DNA of 47,275 bases from Paraburkholderia tropica (GCF_914484835.1 NZ_CAJZAR010000051.1:438-47712); one strand, 5' to 3'; positions 7,889-18,761 are shown, counted from the stretch's first letter. Notes: a model not told the origin generated them from the sequence alone. Numbers and translations: made by a program.

Positions 7889-8908
7889 ATGATGACCACA
7901 CGCATGCGCGCCGTTTCAATCGGTGTCGCGGCGCTCGCCCTCACGGCGTGCTCGACGGTGCAGACGCCGTCGAAGGACGATCCGTGGGAAGGCTTCAACC
8001 GCACCGTCTACACGTTCAACGACAAGGTCGACCAGTACGCGCTCAAGCCCGTCGCCAAGGGCTACGTGAAGATCACGCCGCAGCCCGTGCGTGACAGCGT
8101 GACGAACTTCTTCGCCAATATCGGCGACGTCTACAACGCGGCCAACAACCTGCTGCAGCTGAAGATCACCGACGGCGTCGAAGACATCATGCGGATCGTG
8201 ATCAACACGGTCTTCGGTGTCGGCGGTCTGTTCGACGTGGCGACGCTCGCCAAGCTGCCCAAGCACAACCAGGACTTCGGCCTGACGCTCGGCCACTACG
8301 GCGTGCCCGCCGGTCCGTATATCGTGCTGCCGTTGTTCGGGCCGAGCACGGTGCGTGACGGCGTGGGCCTCGTGGGCAACTACTTCATCAATCCGCTCAC
8401 CTATGTCGATCCGGCGGCGCTCTCGTGGGGCCTCTACGGCCTGAACGTGGTGAGCACGCGCGCGAATCTGCTGGGCGCGAGCGACCTGCTGGAAGGCGCG
8501 GCGATCGACAAGTACTCGTTCGTGCGCAACACCTACCTGCAGCGCCGCCGCTATCTGCTCTCGGACGGCCACGCGTCGTCGGATAGCAGCCTGCCCGATT
8601 ACGGCGACACGCCGCCGCCGAACTACGAAGACGCCGACCAGGGCGCAGCCCCGGCAGCGGGCGCGTCGGGTGCCGCGGCGGCGGTGCCGGCGTCGGGCGC
8701 GGCACGTGCTGCTACGCCCACGGCGGCCAGCATGGCGCCAGCCGTACCGGAAGGCGCCTCGGCGGCGGTCGGCGCGCCGGCCACGCTGGAAGGACCGGCA
8801 GGCGCGGCGGCCGAACCGGCTTCGGCCGCTTCGCAAACCACCGTGCCGGGCGGCGATGTCGTGCCGCCGGCGCGCATCGGTTTCCCGAGCTTGCTGCGTC
8901 TGCGCTGA
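7889..8908 (+). CDS. mlaA: Outer-membrane lipoprotein MlaA (VacJ)
   Basis: A 339-residue lipoprotein with signal peptide and lipobox LTAC (Cys about residue 21). The MlaA/VacJ family core follows: DPWEGFNRTVYTFNDKVDQY, the LPKHNQDFGLTLGHYGVPAGPYIVLPLFGPSTVRDGVG block, and INPLTYVDP. MlaA extracts phospholipid from the outer leaflet of the outer membrane and passes it to MlaC. After about residue 225 there is a ~110-residue Ala/Pro-rich tail, absent from the 251-residue E. coli protein. The ribosome-binding site AAGGAG precedes ATG 7889. In E. coli mlaA is unlinked to mlaFEDCB; here it sits between mlaD and mlaC. Confidence 0.95.
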   Translation: MMTTRMRAVSIGVAALALTACSTVQTPSKDDPWEGFNRTVYTFNDKVDQYALKPVAKGYVKITPQPVRDSVTNFFANIGDVYNAANNLLQLKITDGVEDIMRIVINTVFGVGGLFDVATLAKLPKHNQDFGLTLGHYGVPAGPYIVLPLFGPSTVRDGVGLVGNYFINPLTYVDPAALSWGLYGLNVVSTRANLLGASDLLEGAAIDKYSFVRNTYLQRRRYLLSDGHASSDSSLPDYGDTPPPNYEDADQGAAPAAGASGAAAAVPASGAARAATPTAASMAPAVPEGASAAVGAPATLEGPAGAAAEPASAASQTTVPGGDVVPPARIGFPSLLRLR

Positions 8909-8960
8909 ACGGCCGGACAAACGGCCGGACGAACCGCCGCGCAGGCGGCTCGCACCGGGC

Positions 8961-8982
8961 GGACGCCGGTTTTCCGGCGTCC
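8961..8982. other. Perfect hairpin between mlaA and mlaC
   Basis: GGACGCCGG and CCGGCGTCC form a 9-bp perfect stem around a TTTT loop, 52 bp after the mlaA stop. No T-run follows, so it is not a standard intrinsic terminator; it may stabilise or process the mla mRNA. Confidence 0.4.
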
Positions 8983-9145
8983 GGGGCGCTCAGATCCGAC
9001 GTAACAAGCTGAAACGCTTGTCGCAATTTCCTGGCACTCTTTGACTCAGTGCGATAGAACTCGCGTGCTATCGTTGGCTCGAATCTCAGGCGCGATTCGC
9101 GGCTCACCGCCCGACATCGCGCCTCCCCAACTTGCAGGACTCGCT

Positions 9146-9778
9146 ATGAAAAAATTCTTGTTGTTCCCGATTTTCGCCATGTTTTTCGCGTTTGCCGGCA
9201 CGGCGTCCGCGCAGACCGTCGACACCAGCAACCCCGACGCGATGGTCAAGACGATCACGCAGCAGGTCATGGACCAGATCAAGGGTGACAAGTCGATCCA
9301 GTCCGGCGACATCAGCAAGATCACGCAACTGGTCAACGAGAAGATCCTGCCGTACACCGACTTCCGCCGCACCACGCAGCTCGCAATGGGCCGCAACTGG
9401 CGCACGGCGACGCCGGAGCAGCAGCAACAGGTCATCGAACAGTTCAAGACGCTGCTGATCCGCACGTACTCGGGCGCGCTCGCCCAGGTCCGCGACCAGC
9501 AGATCGAATACAAGCCGTTCCGCGCGAACCCGGACGACACTGACGTCGTGGTCCGTTCGACCGTCATGAACAACGGCCAGCCGATCGAGCTCGACTACCG
9601 TCTCTACAAGACGGCGCAAGGCTGGCGCGTGTATGACATCAACGTGCTCGGCGCATGGCTGATCCAGGCGTACCAGCAGCAGTTCCAGGAAAAGATCCAG
9701 CAGGGCGGCGTGCAAGGTCTGATCACCTTCCTCACGCAGCGCAACCAGCAGCTGGCTTCGGGCAAGGCCGCTTCGTGA
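9146..9778 (+). CDS. mlaC: Periplasmic phospholipid shuttle MlaC
   Basis: A 210-residue secreted protein. The signal peptide MKKFLLFPIFAMFFAFAGTA ends with the cleavage motif ASA-Q, then the Tol_Tol_Ttg2/MlaC domain runs with LPYTDFRRTTQLAMGRNWRTATPEQQQQVIEQFKTLLIRTYSGAL (given here only as a pattern) and GWRVYDINVLGAWLIQAYQQQF. It carries lipid between MlaA and MlaD. I chose ATG 9146, where the signal peptide begins. The stop overlaps the GTG of mlaB. Confidence 0.94.
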   Translation: MKKFLLFPIFAMFFAFAGTASAQTVDTSNPDAMVKTITQQVMDQIKGDKSIQSGDISKITQLVNEKILPYTDFRRTTQLAMGRNWRTATPEQQQQVIEQFKTLLIRTYSGALAQVRDQQIEYKPFRANPDDTDVVVRSTVMNNGQPIELDYRLYKTAQGWRVYDINVLGAWLIQAYQQQFQEKIQQGGVQGLITFLTQRNQQLASGKAAS

Positions 9779-10047
9779 GCGAACGCTTCGCCACCGGCGC
9801 CACGCTGACCCACGAGAGCGCGAAGGCCGCGCTCTCGGCGGGTCTCGCGCAGATCGCGTCGGGCGCTACCGCCGTCGACTGCGCGTCGCTCACGCAGTTC
9901 GATTCGTCCGCGCTCGCCGTGCTGCTCGCCTGGCAGCGCGCTGCGACTCAACGCGGCGCCACGCTGAGCGTCGTCAATCTGCCCGCCGCGCTCGCGTCCC
10001 TCGCGCGCGCCTATGGCGTCGATTCGCTTCTCCACGAGCGACATTGA
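9775..10047 (+). CDS. mlaB: STAS-domain protein MlaB
   Basis: A 90-residue STAS domain protein that binds MlaF and supports assembly and activity of the transporter. The central TAVDCASLTQFDSSALAVLLAW matches the STAS core where a Ser/Thr cluster follows the Asp. I chose GTG 9775, which overlaps the mlaC TGA (GTGA), because the coding pattern starts there; the frame is open upstream inside mlaC. It closes the mla operon. Confidence 0.88.
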   Translation: MSERFATGATLTHESAKAALSAGLAQIASGATAVDCASLTQFDSSALAVLLAWQRAATQRGATLSVVNLPAALASLARAYGVDSLLHERH

Positions 10048-10049
10048 CG

Positions 10050-10075
10050 CGCGACGGCGCCTCGCCGCCGTCGCG
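10050..10075 (+). terminator. Possible weak terminator after mlaB
   Basis: CGCGACGGCG (10050-10059) and CGCCGTCGCG (10066-10075) form a 10-bp stem with a 6-base loop directly after the mlaB stop. The following bases are TCCTCTTC rather than a pure T-run, so termination may be partial. Confidence 0.4.
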
Positions 10076-10123
10076 TCCTCTTCAAGTCAACGCCAGGCCC
10101 AGGCCGGGCTTTCCGACTTGGCC

Positions 10124-10129
10124 TATAAT
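10124..10129 (+). promoter_or_regulatory. Candidate -10 box upstream of the ABC-2 exporter operon
   Basis: A perfect TATAAT lies in the gap between mlaB and the next ABC ATPase gene, 147 bp before its start. No clear -35 is visible at the usual spacing, so the call is tentative. Confidence 0.35.
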
Positions 10130-10275
10130 CAAATGTTTTTTGGGCGTTGCCCCGGCTCGATCGGGTAACGCAGACGGCGGGCAGCAGGCGGCCTGTGCCG
10201 TCCCCAATTCCGGTCTTCCCCGCAGCATTGATGCACTTACCGGCCGCGCCGTTTACCACGGGCGGCGTCTGAGTC

Positions 10276-11207
<932 letters not shown>

Positions 11208-11211
<4 letters not shown>

Positions 11212-11972
11212 GCGGCTATAGTGGTTTCAGTACGCTGTTTTACAAGGAAGTGCTGCGGTTCTGGAAAGTCGCGTTCCAGACCGTGCTCGCGCCGGTCATC
11301 ACCGCGCTGCTCTATCTGACGATCTTCGGCCACGCGCTGCGCGGCCATGTCGAGGTTTATCCGGGCGTCGAGTACACGAGCTTCCTGATTCCGGGCCTCG
11401 TGATGATGAGCGTGCTGCAGAACGCGTTCGCGAATTCGTCGTCGTCGCTGATCCAGTCGAAGATCACGGGCAATCTCGTATTCGTCTTATTGCCGCCGCT
11501 GGCCGCCTGGGAGATGTTTGGCGCCTACGTGCTCGCCTCGATCGTGCGCGGCCTCGCCGTCGGCGCGGGCGTGTTCGTCGTGACGATCTGGTTCATTCCG
11601 ATGAGCTTCGCCGCGCCGCTCTACATCATCGCCTTCGCGGTGCTCGGCTCGGCGATTCTCGGCACGCTCGGCCTGATCGCCGGCATCTGGGCCGAGAAGT
11701 TCGACCAGCTCGCGGCGTTTCAGAACTTTCTCATCATGCCGCTCACGTTCCTTTCGGGCGTGTTCTATTCGACGCATACGCTGCCGCCGGTGTGGCGCGA
11801 GGTGTCGCGGCTCAACCCGTTCTTCTACATGATCGACGGCTTCCGCTACGGTTTCTTCGGCTTGTCCGACATTAACCCGCTCGTGAGCCTCGCGATCGTT
11901 TTCGTCTTTTTCGTGGTGCTGGCCACGCTCGCGATGCGTCTGCTCGCAAGCGGCTACAAGCTGCGCCACTAA
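11208..11972 (+). CDS. ABC-2 family exporter permease (YadH-like)
   Basis: A 254-residue membrane protein with six predicted hydrophobic helices and the ABC-2 permease pattern: FYKEVLRFWKVAFQTVLAPVI near the N-terminus, PGLVMMSVLQNAFANSSSSLI in the middle and LIMPLTFLSGVFYSTHTLPP plus LNPFFYMIDGFRYGFFG near the end. It partners the ATPase just upstream, with which it overlaps by 4 bases. The substrate cannot be inferred. Confidence 0.92.
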
Positions 11973-11999
11973 GTGCAATTCAGGCAGGAGCCTTTCACC

Positions 12000-12239
12000 A
12001 TGTTGTCTTCGGAACAGCTCAAGCAATACATCCTGGCCGGGCTCGCGTGCGAGCATCTGGAGGTCGAGGGCGACGACGGCACGCACTTTTCCGCGGTCGT
12101 CGTTTCGTCGGCCTTCGAAGGCAAGCGTCTGATCCAGCGCCATCAGCTCGTCTATGCGGCGCTCGGCGACCGCATGCGTGCGGAAATCCACGCGCTCAGC
12201 ATGAAGACGCTCACGCCCGCCGAATGGCAGAACGCATAA
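12000..12239 (+). CDS. ibaG: BolA-family protein IbaG
   Basis: A 79-residue BolA/IbaG protein, the class that pairs with monothiol glutaredoxins and is linked to iron-sulfur metabolism. The pattern HLEVEGDDGTHFSAVVVSSAFEGKRLIQRHQLVY and a C-terminal HALSMKTLTPAEW is diagnostic. AGGAG sits about 11 bases before ATG 12000. It lies just upstream of murA, as in many beta- and gamma-proteobacteria. A monothiol glutaredoxin (grxD) is encoded at the far end of this window. Confidence 0.9.
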   Translation: MLSSEQLKQYILAGLACEHLEVEGDDGTHFSAVVVSSAFEGKRLIQRHQLVYAALGDRMRAEIHALSMKTLTPAEWQNA

Positions 12240-12347
12240 TCTGGAATCTCAGTGCGAATTACCCAGGATAAAGGCGCCGCAGCCAGCGGCGCCGTTCAAC
12301 ACGACGCAGCGCCGCAAGCCGGCCGCACCGATCAGGAAACCTCAGGC

Positions 12348-13610
12348 ATGGACAAACTCGTCATCGTCGGCGGGCAGAAGCTCGCGGGGGAAGTCACCGT
12401 TTCCGGTGCGAAGAACGCCGCGCTGCCCATTCTCTGCGCCGGTCTGCTGAGCGCGGAACCCGTCCAGCTCGACAACGTGCCCGACCTTCAGGACGTGCGC
12501 ACGACGCTCAAGCTGCTCAACCAGATGGGCGTGCGCACCGAACAGGACGGCGCGCGCGTGCAGCTCGACGCCTCGAACGTGAACAACCTCGTCGCGCCGT
12601 ATGAGCTGGTCAAGACCATGCGCGCCTCGATCCTCGTGCTCGGGCCGCTCGTCGCGCGCTTCGGCGAGGCGAAGGTGTCGCTGCCGGGCGGCTGCGCGAT
12701 CGGCGCGCGTCCGGTCGATCAGCACATCAAGGGCCTGCAGGCGATGGGCGCCGAGATCAGCATCGAGCACGGCTTCATCGAAGCGCGCGCGAAGCGCCTG
12801 AAGGGCGCGCGCATCGTGACCGACATGATCACGGTCACCGGCACGGAAAACCTGCTGATGGCCGCCGTGCTGGCCGATGGCGAGACCATCATCGAAAACG
12901 CCGCGCGCGAGCCGGAAGTGGGCGACCTCGCGCACCTGCTGGTGGCGATGGGCGCGAAGATCGAAGGCATCGGCACCGACCGCCTCGTGATTCAAGGCGT
13001 GGAGAAGCTCCACGGCGCGCAGCACACGGTCATTCCCGACCGCATCGAAGCGGGCACGTTCCTGTGCGCGGTCGCGGCCGCGGGCGGCGACGTCATGCTG
13101 CGCAACGTGCGTCCGCACACGCTCGACGCCGTCACGGACAAGCTGCGCGAAGCGGGCGTGACGATCGAAGAGGGCGACGACTGGATGCGCGTGCGCATGC
13201 AAGAACGCGCGCGCGCCGTGAATCTGCGCACCTCGGAATACCCGGCGTTCCCGACCGACATGCAGGCGCAGTTCATGGCGCTCAACACGATCGCCGACGG
13301 CACCTCGCAGGTCGTCGAAAACATCTTCGAAAACCGCTTCATGCACGTGCAGGAACTGAACCGCCTGGGCGCGCACATCACGATCGACGGCAAGACCGCG
13401 CTGATCGCGGGCGTCGAAAAGCTCTCGGGCGCGAAGGTCATGGCGACCGATCTGCGCGCGTCGGCGAGCCTCGTGATCGCGGGCCTGTGCGCCGAAGGCG
13501 AAACGCTGATCGACCGCATCTATCACCTCGACCGTGGCTACGACCGCATGGAAGCGAAGCTCACGAAGATCGGCGCGGACGTCAAGCGCATCAAGGGGAG
13601 CGAAGCATGA
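12348..13610 (+). CDS. murA: UDP-N-acetylglucosamine 1-carboxyvinyltransferase MurA
   Basis: A 420-residue enzyme that transfers enolpyruvate from PEP to UDP-GlcNAc, the first committed peptidoglycan step. The catalytic cysteine is in LPGGCAIGARPVDQHIKGL; other family blocks are SGAKNAALPIL, TGTENLLMAAVLADG, PDRIEAGTFLCA, SEYPAFPTDMQAQFM and DLRASASLVIAGL. I chose ATG 12348 (MDKLVIVGGQKL) with AGGA about 10 bases upstream. A GTG at 12252 in the same frame would add 32 residues of low-complexity sequence and is the alternative. It overlaps hisG by 4 bases. Confidence 0.95.
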   Translation: MDKLVIVGGQKLAGEVTVSGAKNAALPILCAGLLSAEPVQLDNVPDLQDVRTTLKLLNQMGVRTEQDGARVQLDASNVNNLVAPYELVKTMRASILVLGPLVARFGEAKVSLPGGCAIGARPVDQHIKGLQAMGAEISIEHGFIEARAKRLKGARIVTDMITVTGTENLLMAAVLADGETIIENAAREPEVGDLAHLLVAMGAKIEGIGTDRLVIQGVEKLHGAQHTVIPDRIEAGTFLCAVAAAGGDVMLRNVRPHTLDAVTDKLREAGVTIEEGDDWMRVRMQERARAVNLRTSEYPAFPTDMQAQFMALNTIADGTSQVVENIFENRFMHVQELNRLGAHITIDGKTALIAGVEKLSGAKVMATDLRASASLVIAGLCAEGETLIDRIYHLDRGYDRMEAKLTKIGADVKRIKGSEA

Positions 13611-14305
13611 GCACGGTTGAATCCCGGCCGACGCCGGCCGCCGCCTCCAGCGCGCCGCTGACGCTCGCGCTCTCGAAGGGCCGCATCTTCGAAGAGACGA
13701 TGCCGCTGCTGGCCGCCGCGGGCGTGCACGTGGCCGAAGACCCGGAAACCTCGCGCAAGCTGATTCTGCCGACCACCGATCCGAACCTGCGCGTGATCAT
13801 CGTGCGCGCGACGGACGTGCCCACCTATGTCGAGTACGGCGCGGCCGACTTCGGCGTGGCGGGCAAGGACGTGCTCAACGAGCACGGCGGCGGCGGGCTC
13901 TATCAGCCGGTCGATCTCGACATCGCGCGCTGCCGTCTGTCGGTGGCCGTGAAAGCGGGCTTCGACTACGCGAACGCGGTGCGCCAGGGCGCGCGCCTGC
14001 GCGTCGCGACCAAGTACACCGAAGCGGCGCGTCAGCATTTCGCGGCCAAGGGCGTGCACGTCGACCTGATCAAGCTTTACGGCTCGATGGAACTGGCGCC
14101 GCTCGTCGGCCTCGCCGACGCGATCGTCGACCTGGTCAGCACCGGCGGCACGCTGCGCGCCAACAATCTGGCCGAAGTCGAGGAGATCATGCCGATCTCG
14201 TCGCGTCTCGTCGTCAATCAGGCGGCGCTCAAGCTCAAGCGCGCCGCACTGCGGCCGTTCCTCGACGCGTTCGAACGCGCGTCGCGCGGCGAGCAGGCCG
14301 CATAA
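13607..14305 (+). CDS. hisG: ATP phosphoribosyltransferase, short form HisG
   Basis: A 232-residue catalytic subunit for the first step of histidine synthesis (ATP + PRPP). The length identifies the short form HisGS, which lacks the C-terminal histidine-binding domain and normally needs HisZ; no hisZ is in this window. Family blocks: LALSKGRIFEETMPLL, DVPTYVEYGAADFGVAGKDVL, KYTEAARQHF and the PRPP loop ADAIVDLVSTGGTLRANNL. ATG 13607 overlaps the murA stop, so his translation is coupled to a cell-wall gene. Confidence 0.96.
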   Translation: MSTVESRPTPAAASSAPLTLALSKGRIFEETMPLLAAAGVHVAEDPETSRKLILPTTDPNLRVIIVRATDVPTYVEYGAADFGVAGKDVLNEHGGGGLYQPVDLDIARCRLSVAVKAGFDYANAVRQGARLRVATKYTEAARQHFAAKGVHVDLIKLYGSMELAPLVGLADAIVDLVSTGGTLRANNLAEVEEIMPISSRLVVNQAALKLKRAALRPFLDAFERASRGEQAA

Positions 14306-14371
14306 GCAGTCCGCGCGCCGCGCGCCTCGTGTGAGGCGCCGCGCGCACAACCGATACGGATGGATACCAGC

Positions 14372-15691
<1,320 letters not shown>

Positions 15692-16011
15692 TGACGCCGG
15701 CCTGATCCAGGGCCGGGCGGCGCCGTCGAGTCCGGTTCGCGGCGCCGCAGCGTGCCTTGCGCCGGGCTCGATGGTTGGAAATCCGAACTAACCGGCTGGA
15801 CCATCGCCGCCGGCGATTCGATGAGATTCGACGAGATTCGCTGAAGTTTGCCGACGTTTGTCGACGTTTGCCGAACCGCCCGCCCGCGGCGGACACGAAA
15901 ACAACGCGAGACCAACGCTAAACCAACGATAACCAGGACGGCCACGCAGCCTCGCGCTGCGAACGAGCCGTTCGTGCCGGCTTGCCGCCCCGGGCGCGCG
16001 AGTCTTCCGAC
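15692..16011. other. 320-bp gap between hisD and hisC without a gene
   Basis: No coding frame is credible. The left part has GC-rich inverted repeats (GGCGGCGCCG near 15717 and CGGCGCCGC near 15741) without a T-run. The middle holds a 10-bp degenerate tandem repeat (separate entry), and CCAACG recurs at 15912 and 15923. The gap is unusually long for a his operon. Confidence 0.6.
15815..15874. repeat. Six 10-bp degenerate tandem repeats upstream of hisC
   Basis: Units start at 15815, 15825, 15835, 15845, 15855 and 15865. The first three are GATTCG plus four bases and the last three share GTTTG; every unit ends in GA. The exact 10-bp period matches one helical turn. Confidence 0.7.
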
Positions 16012-17088
16012 ATGACGACACCTCAAGATCTGATCCGCTCCGATGTGCTCGCAATGACGAGCTATCCGGTGCCCGACGCCTCCGGCTTCGTGAAGCTCGA
16101 CGCGATGGAAAACCCGTTTGCGCTGCCCGCCGATCTGGCGGCGAAGCTCGGCGAACATCTCGCGGGCGTCGCGCTGAACCGTTATCCGGCGCCGCGTCCC
16201 GAGGCGCTGCTCGCGCGGCTCAAGAGCGCGCTGCGCGTGCCGTCCGAGTGCGACGTGCTGCTCGGCAACGGCTCGGACGAGATCATCAGCATGATCACGA
16301 TGGCGTGCGCGAAGCCGGGCGCGAAGGTGCTCGCGCCGGTGCCGGGCTTCGTGATGTACGCGATGTCGGCGAAATTCGCGCAGCTGGAGTTCGTCGGCGT
16401 GCCGCTCAAGGCCGATTTCACGCTCGATACCGAGGCGATGCTCGCCGCGATCGCCGAGCACAAGCCGGCCGTGATCTGGCTCGCGTATCCGAACAATCCG
16501 ACCGGCACGCTGTTCGACGACGCCGATATCGAGCGCGTGATCGCGGCCGCCGACGCCGCGGGCTCGCTCGTGGTGATCGACGAGGCGTATCAGCCGTTCG
16601 CGCAGGCGAGCTGGCTGCCGCGCGCGGGCGCGTTCTCGAACGTGGTCGTGATGCGCACGATGTCCAAGCTGGGCCTCGCGGGCATTCGTCTGGGCTATCT
16701 CGTGGGCCGCTCCGCGTGGCTCGACGAATTCGACAAGGTGCGCCCGCCGTACAACGTCAACGTGCTGACCCAGGCGACCACCGCGTTCCTGCTCGATCAC
16801 CTCGACGTGCTCGACGCGCAGGCCGCGCAACTGCGCGCGGGACGGGCGCAACTGGCCGCCGAAGTGGCGAAATTGCCGGGCGCCGAAGTGTTCCCGAGCG
16901 CCGGCAATTTCCTGCTGGTGCGCGTGCCGGATGCCCACGCCGTGTTCGATACCCTGTTGACCGCGCGGGTTTTGATCAAAAACGTGAGTAAAATGCACCC
17001 ATTGCTGGCGAATTGCGTGCGCCTGACCGTCGGGACCCCCGACGAAAACGCGCAGCTGGTCGCCGCCCTGAAGCTTGTGCTCAAGTGA
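16012..17088 (+). CDS. hisC: Histidinol-phosphate aminotransferase HisC
   Basis: A 358-residue PLP-dependent aminotransferase. The Schiff-base lysine is in RTMSKLGLAGIRLGYL; the cofactor-binding YPNNPTGTLF and VIDEAYQPF, LGNGSDEIISM near the N-terminus and the terminal LVRVPDAHAV and VRLTVGTPDEN regions are all present. I chose ATG 16012 (MTTPQDLIRSDVLAM). The length is normal. It lies after the repeat-bearing gap and 83 bp before hisB. Confidence 0.94.
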   Translation: MTTPQDLIRSDVLAMTSYPVPDASGFVKLDAMENPFALPADLAAKLGEHLAGVALNRYPAPRPEALLARLKSALRVPSECDVLLGNGSDEIISMITMACAKPGAKVLAPVPGFVMYAMSAKFAQLEFVGVPLKADFTLDTEAMLAAIAEHKPAVIWLAYPNNPTGTLFDDADIERVIAAADAAGSLVVIDEAYQPFAQASWLPRAGAFSNVVVMRTMSKLGLAGIRLGYLVGRSAWLDEFDKVRPPYNVNVLTQATTAFLLDHLDVLDAQAAQLRAGRAQLAAEVAKLPGAEVFPSAGNFLLVRVPDAHAVFDTLLTARVLIKNVSKMHPLLANCVRLTVGTPDENAQLVAALKLVLK

Positions 17089-17171
17089 ATCGTCCCCACT
17101 GTTCACCGTATTCCGAAGCTCGCTTCGTTCTCTAAAAACCCTCCTGTACGGGCTGTTTGAAGGAAATTGCC

Positions 17172-17759
17172 ATGCGCGTCGCGCAAGTCGTTCGCAACAC
17201 CAGCGAAACGCAGATCAGCGTGAAAATCAATCTGGACGGCACCGGCGAGCAAAAGCTCAAGACCGGCGTGCCGTTTCTCGACCACATGCTCGACCAGATC
17301 GCACGACACGGTCTGATCGATCTCGAAGTCGAGGCGCATGGCGACACGCATATCGACGACCACCATACGGTCGAAGACGTCGGCATCACGCTGGGCCAGG
17401 CGGTCGCACAGGCGATCGGCGACAAGAAGGGCATCCGCCGCTACGGCCATGCCTACGTGCCGCTCGACGAGGCGCTCTCGCGCGTCGTGGTCGACTTCTC
17501 GGGCCGTCCGGGCCTGGAGTTCCACGTGCCGTTCACGCGCGCGCGCATCGGCACCTTCGACGTCGACCTGTCGATCGAGTTTTTCCGCGGCTTCGTCAAT
17601 CACGCGGGCGTGACGCTGCACATCGACAACCTGCGCGGGCTGAACGCCCACCATCAGATGGAAACCGTGTTCAAGGCTTTCGGCCGCGCGCTGCGCCAGG
17701 CCGCCGAGTTCGACGAGCGCCAGGCCGGCAAGATTCCGTCGACCAAGGGCAGCCTGTAA
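17172..17759 (+). CDS. hisB: Imidazoleglycerol-phosphate dehydratase HisB
   Basis: A 195-residue monofunctional dehydratase without the phosphatase domain of the enteric fusion, so histidinol phosphatase must be encoded elsewhere. The metal-binding motifs FLDHMLDQIARHGLIDL, DTHIDDHHTVEDVGI, HAGVTLHIDNLRGLNAHHQ and the terminal PSTKGSL are complete. AAGGA lies just upstream of ATG 17172; an ATG five codons earlier is less well placed. Confidence 0.96.
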   Translation: MRVAQVVRNTSETQISVKINLDGTGEQKLKTGVPFLDHMLDQIARHGLIDLEVEAHGDTHIDDHHTVEDVGITLGQAVAQAIGDKKGIRRYGHAYVPLDEALSRVVVDFSGRPGLEFHVPFTRARIGTFDVDLSIEFFRGFVNHAGVTLHIDNLRGLNAHHQMETVFKAFGRALRQAAEFDERQAGKIPSTKGSL

Positions 17760-17801
17760 GCGGTGCCGGGTGGCGCCGGCCGGCGCGATGCGCCAGCCGA
17801 T

Positions 17802-17837
17802 GTGCCAACTAAAGTGCCAACTAAAGTGCCAACTAAA
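17802..17837. repeat. Three perfect 12-bp tandem repeats between hisB and hisH
   Basis: GTGCCAACTAAA is repeated exactly at 17802, 17814 and 17826. The repeat sits in the 262-bp hisB-hisH gap, which has no gene I can support. Read as protein it would be Cys-Gln-Leu-Lys repeats, with no sign of being translated. Confidence 0.9.
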
Positions 17838-18021
17838 GGCGCGCCGCGGTGGCAAGGCGTACATTGACGGGTCTGAACGGTTGCGGCGGCTCGCGCGCCG
17901 CGCATGCGGCTTGCGGAACCACGAAGCCGACCGGGCAAAACCAGGCTTACCAGGCAACATCCGGGCACGAACAGGCAGCCGCCTGATCACGCCCAACATG
18001 GCCGACGCGGCCTGAATCGAG

Positions 18022-18663
18022 ATGAAAACTTCAATTGCGATTGTGGATTATGGGATGGGCAACCTGCGTTCGGTCGCCCAGGCGCTGAAGCAGGCCGCGC
18101 CGGAAGCCGACGTGCAGATCGTCGAGCGTCCCGAAGCGATCCGCGCAGCCGACCGCGTCGTGCTGCCGGGCCAGGGCGCGATGCCCGACTGCATGCGCAG
18201 TCTCGCCGAGTCGGGCCTGCAGGACGCGGTGCTCGAAGCCGCGCGCAGCAAGCCGCTGATGGGCGTGTGCGTGGGCGAGCAGATGCTGTTCGACTGGAGC
18301 GCGGAAGGCGACACGAAGGGCCTCGGCCTGTTGCCGGGCAAGGTCGTGCGCTTCGATCTCGCGGGCCAGCTGCAGGACGACGGCTCGCGCTTCAAGGTGC
18401 CGCAGATGGGCTGGAACCGCGTGCGCCAGGCGCGCGCGCATGCGCTGTGGGACGGCGTGCCCGACGAAAGCTTTTTCTACTTCGTGCACAGCTACTACGT
18501 AGTGCCGGACGATGCGTCGCACACGGTTGGCGAAACCCCTTACGGCGCGGCCTTTACCTCGGCGGTGGCGCGGGATAACATTTTCGCCACCCAATTCCAC
18601 CCGGAAAAGAGTGCGGCGGCGGGCTTGCGCGTCTATCGCAACTTCGTCGACTGGAACCCCTGA
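18022..18663 (+). CDS. hisH: Imidazole glycerol phosphate synthase glutaminase subunit HisH
   Basis: A 213-residue class I glutamine amidotransferase that supplies ammonia to HisF. The nucleophile is in GVCVGEQMLF and the His-Glu pair in ATQFHPEKS; PGQGAMPDCM near residue 55 and PQMGWNRV are family blocks. It begins MKTSIAIVDYGMGNLRSV. It is separated from hisB by a repeat-bearing gap and from hisA by 182 bp. Confidence 0.96.
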   Translation: MKTSIAIVDYGMGNLRSVAQALKQAAPEADVQIVERPEAIRAADRVVLPGQGAMPDCMRSLAESGLQDAVLEAARSKPLMGVCVGEQMLFDWSAEGDTKGLGLLPGKVVRFDLAGQLQDDGSRFKVPQMGWNRVRQARAHALWDGVPDESFFYFVHSYYVVPDDASHTVGETPYGAAFTSAVARDNIFATQFHPEKSAAAGLRVYRNFVDWNP

Positions 18664-18731
18664 TTTCGAACGCGGCGCGCTCCGGGGCGCGCCGGGGCCT
18701 GGCCCACGAGGCCGCCCCGTGTCGATCCCCG

Positions 18732-18761
18732 TTGGCAAGGCCACCGAAAGAGTTGTACTAA
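18732..18761 (+). promoter_or_regulatory. Weak candidate promoter upstream of hisA
   Basis: TTGGCA (18732-18737) and TACTAA (18756-18761) are spaced by 18 bp, about 85 bp before hisA. The -35 matches consensus in five of six positions but the -10 is poor. It could give a second start for the distal his genes. Confidence 0.25.

Noticed and set aside
17802..17837. The three 12-bp repeats as a CRISPR array
   Set aside because: The units are contiguous, without spacers, and far shorter than CRISPR repeats; no cas genes are present.
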